Shown piece by piece: positions 55,008 through 64,000 of a stretch of 64,000 nucleotides of DNA. The notes under the pieces were generated by a model. The model made no database searches. It saw only the letters and a list, made by a program, of their open reading frames with translations, and was not told where the DNA came from. Every line of letters begins with the position of its first letter. Position 1 is the first letter of the stretch. The stretch is from Bubalus kerabau (taxonomy: Eukaryota; Chordata; Mammalia; Artiodactyla; Bovidae), in contig NC_073633.1 of assembly GCF_029407905.1 (NCBI RefSeq), positions 23,822,501 through 23,886,500 of the forward strand. Direction: 5' to 3'. A program made the translations under genes and the position numbers.

Positions 55008-56110
55008 TAATGAGTGATGTTGGGCATCTTTTCATGTGTTTGTTAGCCATCTGCATGTCTTCTTTGGAGAGATGTCTATTTAGGTCTTTTCCCCACTTTT
55101 TGATTGGTTTGTTTGTTTTTCTGGTATTGAGTTGTATGAGCTGCTTGTATATTTTGGAAATTAATCCTTTGTCAGTTGTTTCATTTGCTATTATTTTCTC
55201 CCATTCTGAGGGCTGTCTTTTCACCTTGCTTATAGTTTCCTTTTCTGTGCAAAAGCTGTAAAGTTTAATCAGGTCCCACTTGTTTATTTTTGTTTTTATT
55301 TCCATTACTCTAGGAGGTGGGTCATAGAGCATCTTGCTTCGATTTATGTCATCGAGTGTTCTGCCTATGTTTTCCTCTAAGAGTTTTTATAGTTTCTGGC
55401 CGTAAATTTAGGTCTTTGATCCATTTTGAGTTTGTCTTTGTGTATGGTGTTAGGAAGTGTTCTAATTTCATTCTTTTACATGTAGCTGTCCAGTTTTCCC
55501 AGCACCATGTATTGAAGAGGCTGTCTTTGCCCCATTGTATATTCTTGCCTCTTTTGCCAAAAATAAGGTACCCATAGGTGCATGGGTTTATTTCTGGGCT
55601 TTCTATCTTGTTCCATTGGTCTATATTTCTGTTTTTGTGCCAGTACCATACTGTTTTGATGACTGTAGCTTTGCAATATAATCTGAAGTCAGGAATGTCG
55701 ATTCCTCCAGCTCCATTCTTCTTTCTCAAGGCTGCTTTGGCTATTCGGGGTCTTTTGTGTTTCCATATGAATTGTGAAATTACTTTGTTCTAGTTCTGTG
55801 AAAAATGCCATTGGTATTGATAGGGATCACATTAAATCTGTAGATTGTGTTTGGTAGTGTAGTCATTTTCACAATGTTGAGTCTTCCTACCCAGAAACAT
55901 GGAATATCTCTCTATCTGTTTATGTCATCTTTGATTTCTTTCATTAATGTCTTATAATTTTCTGTGTACAGTTCTTTTGTCTCCTTAGGTAGGTTTATCC
56001 CTAGATATTTAATTCTTTTTGTTGCAATGGTGAATGGGATTGATTCCTTAATTTATCTTTTTTTCATTGTTGGTATATAGAAATGCAAGTGATTTCTGTG
56101 TATTGATTTT

Positions 56111-56800
56111 TTATCCTGCAACTTTGCTAAATTCGCTAATTAGCTCTAGTAATTTTCTGATACTATCTTTAGGGTTTTCTATGTACAGTATCATGTTATC
56201 TGCAAACAATAAGAGCTTTACTTCTTTTATGATCTGTATTCCTTTTATTTTTTTTCCTTCTCTGATTGCTGTAGCTAGGACTTCCAGAACTACTTTGAAT
56301 AATAGTGATGAAAGTGGACACCCTTGCCTTGTTCCTGATCTTAGGGGAAATGCTTTCAGTTTTTCACCATTGAGAATAATGTTTGCTGTAGGCTTATATA
56401 TGGCCTTTACTATGTTGAGGTAGGTTCCTTCTATGCCCATTTTTTGAAGAGTTTTAATCAAAAATGGCTGCTGAATTTTGTCAAAGGCTTTTTCTGCATC
56501 TATTGAGATGATCTTATGGTTTTTATCTTTCAATTTGTTAATATGGTGTATCACATTGATTGATTTGCATGTATTGAAGAATCCTTGCATCCCTGGAATA
56601 AACCCAACTTGATCAGGGTGTTTGAGCTTTTTGATATGTTGCTGAATTCTGTTAGCAAATATTTTGGTGAGGATTTTTGCATCTATGTTCATCAGTATAT
56701 TAGCCTGTAGTTTTCTTTTTTGTGTGTTGTCTTCATCTGGTTTTGGTATCAGGGTGATGGTGACCTTGTAGAAAGTTTGGAAATGTTCCTTCCTCTGCAA
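56111..56800 (-). pseudogene. L1 ORF2 reverse transcriptase fragment
   Basis: A 229-codon frame with L1 RT features: 'LIPKPDEDNTQKRK' near the start, 'GFIPGMQGFFN' (residues 68-78), 'DAEKAFDKIQQPFL' (motif A), 'GTRQGCPLSSLLF' (motif B), and at residues 199-202 FADN in place of the catalytic FADD. Loss of the second aspartate would abolish catalysis even in a repaired frame. Confidence 0.92.
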
Positions 56801-57034
56801 TATTTTGAAAGAGTTTTAGAAGGATAGGCATTAGTTCTTCTCTAAATGTTTGATAGAATTCTCCTGTGAAGCCATCTGGTCCTGTGCTTTTGCTTCTTTG
56901 GGAGATTTTTGATTACAGCTTCAATTTCAGTGCTTGTAATTGGGTTGTTCATAATTTCTATTTCTTCCTGGTTCAGTCTTGGAAGATTGAACTTTTCTGA
57001 GAATCTGTCCATTTCTTCCATGTTATCTATTTTA

Positions 57035-57160
57035 TCGGAGAAGGCAATGGCAACCCACTACAGTACTCTTGCCTGGAAAATCCCATGGACAGAGAAGCCT
57101 GCAGTCCATGGGGTCGCTAAGAGTCGGGCATGACTGAAGCAACTTAGCAGCAGCAACAGC
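57035..57160 (+). mobile_element. BovA monomer SINE
   Basis: One BovA unit with a short GCAGCAACAGC tail. A 10-bp perfect TSD, atctatttta, lies at 57025-57034 and 57161-57170, in the L1 ORF2. Confidence 0.95.
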
Positions 57161-57675
57161 ATCTATTTTATTTCCATATAGTTGTTCACAATAGTCTCTT
57201 ATAATCCTTTGTATTTCTGCATTGTCTGTTGAAACCTCTCCTTTTTCATTTCTAATTTTGTTGATTTGATTCTTCTCTCTTTTTTTCTTGATAAGTCTGG
57301 CTAAAGGTTTGTTAATTTTGTTTATCTTCTCAAAGAATCAGCTTTTAGTTTTATTAATCTTTACTACTGTTTCTTTCACTTCTTTTTCATTTATTTCTGC
57401 TTGGATCTTTATGATTTCTTTCCTTCTACTAATTTTGGGGGTTTTTGTTCTACTTTTTCCAGTTGTTTTAGATGTAAAGTTAGGTTGTCTATTCAATGTT
57501 TTTCTTGTTTTTTGAGGTAGGATTGTACAGCTATAAACCTGCCTCTTAGAACTGCTTTTGCTGCATCCCATAGGTTTTGAGTTGTCATGTTTTCATTGTC
57601 ATTTGTTTCTAGAAATTTTTTGATTTCCCTTTTTATTTCTTCAGTAACCTGTTGGTTATTTAGAAACGTGTTGTT

Positions 57676-58528
57676 TTATTTCCATGTGTTTGTGTTTCGT
57701 ACAGTTTTTTTCTTGTAATTGATATCTAGTCTCATAGCATTGTAGTTGAAGAAGATCCTTGATACAGTTTCAATTTTCTTAAATTTACTGAGGTATGATT
57801 TGTGACCCAAGATGTGATCTATCCTGGAGAATGTTCCATGTGCACTTGAGAAGGTGTATTCTTCTATGTTTGAATGGAATGTCCTGAAGATACCAATGAG
57901 ATCCACTTCATCTAATGTATCATTTAAGACTTGTGTTTCCTTATTAATTTTCTGTTTTGATGATCTGTCCATTGGTGTGAGTGGGGTGTTAAAGTCTCCT
58001 ACTATTATTGTGTTACTGTCAATTTCTCCTTTTATGTCTGTTAGTGTTTGTCTTATGTATTGAGGTGCTCCTATGTTGGGTGCATGCTGCTGCTGCTAAG
58101 TCACTTCAGTTGTGTCTGACTCTGTGCAACCCCATAGACAGCAGCCCACCAGGCTCCCCTGTCCCAGGGATTCTCCAGGCAAGAACACTGGAGTGGGTTG
58201 CCATTTCCTTCTCCGATGCATGAAAGTGAAAAGTGAAAGTGAAGTCACTCAGTTGTGTCCGACTCTTCGCAACCCCATGGACTGCAGCCTTCCAGGCTCC
58301 TCCGTCCATGGGATTTTCCAGGCAGAGTACTGGAGTGGGGTGCCATTGCCTTCTCCATGCATAGATACTTACAATTGTTTTGTCTTCCTCTTGGATTGAT
58401 CCCTTGATCATTATGTATTGTCCTTCTTTATCTCTTCTAATCTTTATTTTAAGGTCTATTTTGTCTAATATAAGGATTGCTACTCCAGCTTTGTTTGCTT
58501 CCCATTTGCTTGGAATATATTTTTCCAT
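57676..58528 (-). pseudogene. L1 ORF2 endonuclease region, broken
   Basis: Two frames. About 58364-58528 encodes an AP-endonuclease part ('AGVAILILDKIDLKIKIRRD', 'YIMIKGSIQEEDKTIVSIYA'). 57676-57972 encodes 'EYTFSSAHGTFSRIDHILGH', with the SRIDHILG motif of the L1 EN C-terminal half. The element is interrupted by BOV-A2 at 58086-58357. Confidence 0.88.
58086..58357 (-). mobile_element. BOV-A2 SINE, reverse
   Basis: (GCT)n left end, then two BovA units in reverse. A 5-bp TSD, tgcat, lies at 58081-58085 and 58358-58362. Confidence 0.94.
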
Positions 58529-58683
58529 CCTCTCACTTTCAGTCTATATGTGTCTTAAGGTCTGAAGTGGATTTCTTGTAGACAGCATATATATGGGTCT
58601 TGTTTTTGTATCCATTCAACCAGTCTGTGTCTTTTGGTTGAAGCATTTAATCCATTTGCATTTAAAGTAATTATATATATATG

Positions 58684-58943
58684 CTACTGCTAAGTCATTT
58701 CAGTCGTGTCCGACTCTATGCGACCCCATAGACGGCAGCTCACCAGGCTCCCCCATCCCTGGGATTCTCCAGGCAAGAACACTGGAGTGGGTTGCCATTT
58801 CCTTCTCCAATGCAGGAAAGTGAAAAGTGAAAGTGAAGTCGCTCAGTCGTGTCCGACTTTTAGCAACCCCATGGACTGCAGCCTACCAGGCTCGTCCACC
58901 CATGGGATTTTCCAGGCAAGAGTACTGGAGTCGGGTGCCATTG

Positions 58944-58950
<7 letters not shown>
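58684..58950 (-). mobile_element. BOV-A2 SINE, reverse
   Basis: 'gctactgctaagtcatttca' at the left and 'gggtgccattgccttctc' at the right. The TSD is likely within the flanking (TA) tracts (58673-58682 and after 58977). Confidence 0.93.

Positions 58951-59000
<50 letters not shown>
58945..59000. repeat. Compound (TC)n(TA)n microsatellite
   Basis: A TC run at 58945-58976 passes directly into a TA run to about 59000, at the 5' edge of the reverse BOV-A2. Likely highly variable. Confidence 0.95.
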
Positions 59001-59330
59001 CATATACATGTTCCTATTACCATTTTCTTAATTGTTTGGGGTTGATTTTGTAGATCTTTTTTCTTCTATTGTATTTCTTGACTAAATAAGTTCCTTTAAC
59101 ATTTGTTGTAAAGCTGGTTTGGTGGTACTGAATTCTCTTAAGTTTTGCTTGTCTGAAAAGCTTTTTATTTCTTCATCAATTTTGAATGAGATCCTTGCTG
59201 GGTACAGTAATCTTGGTTGTAGATTTTCCCCTTTCAGTACTTTATATATGTCCTGCCATTCCCTTCTGGCCTGCAGAGTTTCTGCTGAACGATCAGCTGT
59301 TAAGCAGATGGGATTTCCCTTGTACATTAC

Positions 59331-59972
59331 TTATTGCTTCTCCCTTGCTGCTTTTGATATTCTTTCTTTGTGTTTAGTCTTTGTTAGTTTGATTAGTTTG
59401 TGTCTTGGTGTGTTTCTCCTTGAGTTTATCCTGTATGGGAGTCTTTGTGCCTCTTGGACTTCATTGGCTATTTCCTTTTCCATGTTGGGGAAATTTTCAA
59501 CTATAATCTCTTCAAAATTTTTCTCATACAATTTCTTTTTCTCTTCTTCCAGAATCCCTATAATTTGAATGTTGGTGCATTTGATATGGTCCCAAAGGCC
59601 TCTGAGACTGTCCTCAGCTCTTTTCATTCTTTTTACTTTATTCTTCTCTTCAGAAGTTATTCCCACCATTTTATCTTGCAGCTCACTGATTCATTCTTCT
59701 GCTTCAGATATTCTGCTATTTATTCCTTCTAGAGTATTTTTAACTTCAGTAATTGTGTTGTGTGTCTCTGTATGTTTGTTCTTTAATTCTTCTAGGTCTT
59801 TGTTAATTGATTCTTGCATTTTCTCCATTTTGTTTTCAAGGTTTTTGATGATCTTTACTATCATTATTCTGAATTCTTTTTCTGGTAGTTTACCTATTTC
59901 CTCTTCATTTATTTGGACTTCTGGGTTTCTAGTTTGTCCCTTCCTTTGTGCAGTATTTCTCTGCCTTGTCAT
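59331..59972 (-). pseudogene. L1 ORF1 (nucleic-acid chaperone) remnant
   Basis: The upstream frame (59691-59972, 93 codons) carries a charged coiled-coil type segment ('NLENKMEKMQESINKDLEEL', 'NTLEGINSRISEAEE'). The downstream frame (59331-59669, 112 codons) carries the RRM/C-terminal region ('EDSLRGLWDHIKCTNIQIIG', 'KENFEEIIVENFP'-like, 'HKLIKLTKTKHKERISKAAR'). A stop/frameshift near 59680 divides them. Confidence 0.88.
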
Positions 59973-60335
59973 TATTATTTTTTTAAGTTATTGTGTTTGA
60001 GGTCTCCTTTCCCTGAAGAATTCAAGAAGGTTGAATTCTTTCCTTGAAGAGGTTGAATTCTTTCTTCCTTCTGGTTTCTGCCCTCCTAAGACTGGTCCAG
60101 TGGTTTATGTGAGCTTCACATAGGGTGAGATTTATGCTGAGTTTTTGTTGTTTATTTTTCTGTGATGGGCAAGGCTGAGTGAGTTGGTAATCCTGTCTGC
60201 TGATGATTTGGCTTGTACTTTTGTTTTGTTTGTTGTTTAGATGAAGCATTCTGCACAGGGTGCTACTGGTGGTTGGGTGATGCTGGGTCTTGTACTCAAG
60301 TGGTTTTGTTTGTGTGAGTTCTCACTACTTGATGG

Positions 60336-60605
60336 AGAAGGCAATGGCACCCCACTCCAGTACTCTTGCCTGGAAAATCCCATGGACGGATGAGCCTGGT
60401 AGGCTGCAGACCATGGGGTTATGAAGAGTTGGACACGACTGAGCGACTTCACTTTCACTTTTCCCTTTCATGCATTGGAGAAGGAAATGGCAACCCACTC
60501 CAGTGTTCTTGCCCGGAGAATCCCAGGGACGGGGGAGCCTGGTGGGCTGCCATCTATGGGGTCGCACAGAGTCAGACACGACTGAAGCGACTTAGCAGCA
60601 GCAGC
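60336..60605 (+). mobile_element. BOV-A2 SINE
   Basis: Two BovA units and an AGCAGCAGC tail. A 4-bp duplication, atgg, lies at 60332-60335 and 60606-60609. It is inserted in the L1 5' region. Confidence 0.93.
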
Positions 60606-60814
60606 ATGGTTAGCTCTCTATTAGTCTAGAGTCTTGGAGTCAGTGCTTCTACTCCAAAGGCTCAGGGCCTGATCTCTGTTCAGGAACAAAGATTCCACAA
60701 GTGGTTTGTTAAGGAATTAAGTGAGATTAAAACAAATATCCCAAAATGAGAAACCAAAGATGAACCCCAGACAAATGGCAGTTACAAAATCAGGCAAATA
60801 ATAATTAAAATAAT

Positions 60815-61800
60815 GGAATATACACATATACACCCATGAGCAAAGTAAAAACAGTCCAACAAACATAAAGAACAGTAGATTGACCTGGTGAACAAAGGAA
60901 ATAAAAAATTATATTTACCAGTTAAGAAAAAAACTAACTTAAGCACAAACTGGAAAACAAAACTAAAGCAAGGTGCCAACTGGGGAATAAAGCAATGAAA
61001 GCAAAACTAGCAAATATGTTGAGAGGAAAGGAAAGAAAGAAAAAAAGAAAGAACATGCAAAGTTAAATAGAGGTAGATTAAGAAGATTTATGTACATTAA
61101 AGATTAACTTCAAGGGGAAAAGAACAATAGGAAAGGCAAACAAAGGAATAAATGTAGAAAAATATAATAGGTTAAAAAAATTAAAAATATAAAAAAGAAA
61201 AGAAAAAGACAGAAGAAGAAAGAAAAAAGGGGAAAAAAAGGGAAACTCACAGAACTGCAAAAGCCTAACATAGAGGCAGAGGTTTATAGCAACAATAGAA
61301 AGTGTGACTGAATATACACATATACATAGACACCTATAATCAAAATCAGAACAGACCAACAAACATAAAGTACAATAGATTGACCCAGTGAGCAAAGGAA
61401 ACCAAAAATTATATCTACCAGAACAAAACTAATTAAAGCACAAACTGGAAAACAAAACTAAAGCAAGGTGCCAACTGGGGAATAAAGCAATGAAAATAAA
61501 ACTAACAAATATCTTGAGAGAAGAGAAAGAAAAGAAAGGAAGAATAGACATGCAAAGTTAAATAGAGTTAGATAAAGAAGATTTATGTACATTAAAGATT
61601 AACTGTAAGGGGAAAAGAACAGTAGGAAAAGCAAACAAAGGAATAAATATAGAAAAAATACTAATAGGTTTAAAAAATTAAAAATTAAAAAAGGAGAAAA
61701 GAAAAGAAAAAAAAAGAGAGAGAGAGAGGAAAACTTCATAGAACGGCAAAAGCCCAAAGTAGAGGCAGAGGTTTATGACAACAATAAAAAATGTGACTGA
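60815..61800 (-). repeat. ~495-bp tandem duplication in L1 5' region
   Basis: Two diverged copies in direct orientation, about 60815-61309 and 61310-61800. The anchor 'aagcaaggtgccaactgggg' is at 60966 and 61461, exactly 495 bp apart. Flanking blocks ('accaacaaacataaag', 'gatttatgtacattaaagat', 'agaggcagaggtttat') recur in the same order. Purine-rich on the plus strand. Confidence 0.9.
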
Positions 61801-62865
61801 GAAAAAAAAAAAAGCTCAAAAGCTTAATTGGATTTCTTAGTGCCAATAAAATTGACAACTGCAACAGAGAGGAGAAAACATGAAAAGGAAAAAGAAAAAA
61901 AATCCAATGCAATTTACAGAACAAGTGAAAAAATAAGAATAATAAATGTTTTTCTTGAGTCAGGGCTATCACTGTCCTTTCCCATGCTGGGAGTCACAGT
62001 CTGCCTCACCTCCCTAGGATGCCCTCCAACACTGTGCTGGTCTCTGGACCTGCTGTGGAGGCAGCTCAGAGTCTAACCTGGTCCTACTCCTGTGTGTTCT
62101 TGCCTCCAATGTCCACAGCTATCAGAGCGAGTACGTTTTCACTAGTGGGCACTCTCAATGGCCTTTTATATATTTCATCGACACAGAGTCTGCTTAGTCG
62201 ATCAGGTGGATTTAATCTGCAGTTAGTACAGCTGATGGGAAGGTTTTGGGTCTTCTTTCTTAGCCACACTACCGCTGAGTTTCAATTGTGGTTTTATTTC
62301 CACCTCTGCATGTGGGTCGTCCACTGGGGTTTAGCTCCTGAGGCTTGGGTTTGCCCCTGTGAGGGTCAGGTGTGGAGGTGGTGCAGCTGCTTGGGTCGCA
62401 GGGTTTCTGGCAGCACCAGCTACTCAGGGGGGTTGGCGGCTAGGGCAGCAGGAAATATAGTGCTCTAGAAGGGTATGGCACCCAGTATCGACCAATACGC
62501 TCCAGTATTTTTGCCTGGAGAACCCCGTCTCTGACAGAGAGACCACAGTACAGGGTCGCAAATAGTCAGACATGACCGAAGCGACCCTGTGTGCATAGAC
62601 CCAACACTTTTTTATGCCTGTGGCAGCCCTGCCCCAGCGAGAGTTGCGCGTGAAGGTGGCGCAGCGGCTTGGCTTGCTGGGACCCCGGCAGCGCTAAGTG
62701 TGCAGGGACATGGACTGCCTCTACCACAGGTGTTATGGCCCTTTCAGAGTCTTTTTTTTTGAAGCTCTTGTAGCTGGCGATCAGAAGGCCTCTTTGGCCA
62801 GTCTTTCTCCTTAGCTCCACCTGTTCAGACACTTAGAGGGTTCCCTTTCCTGGGTTCCTCCCCGG
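61801..62865 (-). promoter_or_regulatory. Presumed L1 5' UTR/promoter region
   Basis: GC-richer sequence with several CpGs lies between the tandem repeat and the L1 5' junction (about 62866). From the L1 viewpoint it is the start of the element, where the internal promoter would be. A BovA-like piece is embedded at about 62487-62590. I infer the promoter role from position only. Confidence 0.5.
62487..62590 (+). mobile_element. BovA-like segment within L1 5' region
   Basis: 'gctccagtatttttgcctgg' and 'gtcagacatgaccgaagcga' align with the BovA body in order, but with more divergence than neighbouring SINEs and no visible TSD. It is probably part of the L1 5' UTR itself. Confidence 0.65.
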
Positions 62866-62872
62866 ATTCTTT

Positions 62873-63808
62873 AACATCTTGAGAATCTGTAGTGATGTCT
62901 CTTTCGATAATGGCAATGTGTTTACTCTGTTTTCTTTTTATTAATCAGTCTGACTTGGGTGTTATTAATTTTATTGATCTTTTCAATAAATACTGAGCTT
63001 TTGGTTTCACTAATTTTTCTGTATCATTTTTTCTGTTACCAATTTAATTGACTTCTGCATTTTTGGGGTTCATTGTGTGCTTCTTTTTCTAGTTACTTAA
63101 AGTGCAAGATCAGATCATTGAGTTGAGAACCTTTTTTATATAGGCACTTAGTATTATAAATTTCCCTGTAAGTATTGCTTTTAATTGTGCCCCACAAAAT
63201 CTGATATGTTGTGTTTTCATTTTCATTCAGTTAAAAGTTTTTCTAATTCCCTTTGATTTATTCTTTGACCTGGGGCCTATTTAGAAGTATGCTATTTAAA
63301 AATATTTGGAGATTTTCCCAGAGATGTTTCTGTTATTGATGTATAATTCAATTCCATTGCAATCAGGGAATATATTTATATGAACTGACTTCCTTTAAAG
63401 TGACTGAAACTTGGTATATGGCCCAGAATATGGTCCATCTTGCTACATATCTTATGTGTACTTGAAAATAATGTCCATGCTGCTGTTGTTGTGTAGAATG
63501 GTCTATAAAAATCAATTATACCAATTTTTTGACAGTGTTTTAGGTTTTCTGTGTTTTAAGGTTACTTTTTTACTCATTCTGTCAATTATTGAGACAAAGG
63601 TGTTGAAATCTCTAATTATAATTGTGGACTTGTCTATCATTGTAATTCTATTATTTTTTGCTTCGTATATTTTGAAGTTCTGTTATTAGATGCATAAACA
63701 TTTAGAATTATTATGTCTTGAGTAATTGATCCCTTTATCAATATGATATTATATTATTATCCTTGGATATATTTGTTGCTCTGAAATCTACTTTTTACCA
63801 TAACTACC
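62873..63808 (-). mobile_element. Old L1 ORF2 (outer layer, continued)
   Basis: Antisense L1 ORF2: 'gagaatctgtagtgatgtct', 'ttttattgatcttttcaata', 'ttaattgtgccccacaaaat', 'ttgaaatctctaattataat'. It continues the element that starts at 46985. Confidence 0.8.
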
Positions 63809-64000
63809 TGTTTTTTTTTAAACTTTTATTTTACATTGGAGTATAGCCAATTAATAATGTGTGATAGTTTCAGGTGGACAGCAAAGGTACTCAATCATAT
63901 GTATACATGTATCCATTCTCCCCTGAAATCCCCTCTCATCCAGGCTAACACATATCACTGAGCAGAGTTCCCTGTATTATATACAGTAGGATCTTGTTGG
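63809..64000 (-). mobile_element. L1 3' end, reverse, runs off window
   Basis: A T run followed by 'ggagtatagccaattaataa' and 'cagagttccctgtattatat', an L1 3' end like that at 48495. The element is truncated by the window edge. Confidence 0.85.

Larger units (their letters stand above)
52871..62865 (-). mobile_element. Near full-length ruminant L1, reverse
   Basis: Read right to left: a 5' region (about 60000-62865) with a 495-bp tandem duplication, ORF1 (59331-59972), ORF2 endonuclease (57676-58528), RT (56111-56800), ORF2 end, and a 3' UTR ending at about 52871. A 7-bp attcttt at 52864-52870 and 62866-62872 is a plausible TSD. Removing the nested BovB (53745-55007), BovA (57035-57160) and three BOV-A2 copies leaves about 7.8 kb. 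ORFs are broken by stops and frameshifts. Confidence 0.85.

Noticed and set aside
1..64000. A previously undescribed functional gene system
   Set aside because: No cluster of unexplained coding sequences or structured RNAs is visible; most of the window is accounted for by known retrotransposon classes.

Overview
This is a repeat-saturated piece of a ruminant, almost certainly bovid, nuclear genome (cattle, bison, buffalo, sheep or goat cannot be separated by eye). The evidence is the repeat set: BovB (RTE-type LINE) copies, Bov-tA and BOV-A2 SINEs, CHR-type tRNA-derived SINEs of cetartiodactyls, ruminant-type L1 elements with their 3' tails, and one LTR that resembles ruminant ERV LTRs. These sit on older mammalian repeats (L2, MIR, MER5A, MLT1-like and ERVL-like LTRs). 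I found no host protein-coding gene, tRNA, rRNA or CRISPR array that I can support. Almost every long open frame is retrotransposon debris or a SINE/LINE shadow. The window is intergenic or intronic.

Layout. 0.2-10.4 kb: an old minus-strand L1 cut up by later insertions: an LTR-like element, BovB with a 10-bp target-site duplication (TSD), Bov-tA SINEs, a 3.2-kb plus-strand L1 whose 5' part is inverted (twin priming), and a short L1 3' end. 10.4-15.2 kb: low-repeat DNA with SINEs and an ERVL-like LTR. 15.2-18 kb: an old L1 piece and an MLT1/MST-type LTR split by BovB (406-residue open frame with RT motifs) and a SINE. 18-28 kb: partly unique DNA with SINEs, MIR, L2 and MER5A, including two adjacent SINEs that share three copies of one 13-bp target. 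28-36.5 kb: LTR-like repeat, BovB, about 2 kb of unique DNA, then two plus-strand L1 fragments, one with an internal inverted copy of its own 3' end. 36.5-46.9 kb: mixed unique DNA, MLT1 LTRs, L2, BovB, CHR SINEs, a solo ERV LTR and a MIR. 47-64 kb: a deep nest. An old minus-strand L1 is interrupted by a plus-strand L1 and by a near-full-length minus-strand ruminant L1 (52.87-62.87 kb), itself carrying BovB and four BOV-A/BOV-A2 copies, with a ~495-bp tandem duplication in its 5' region.

Working together. L1 enzymes presumably mobilised the CHR SINEs, while BovB (or L1) mobilised Bov-tA/BOV-A2, whose 3' parts derive from the BovB 3' end. The many TSDs allow insertion order to be read. I see no undescribed functional system; the interest lies in the insertion structures. 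Family names come from memory of consensus sequences and need RepeatMasker confirmation.
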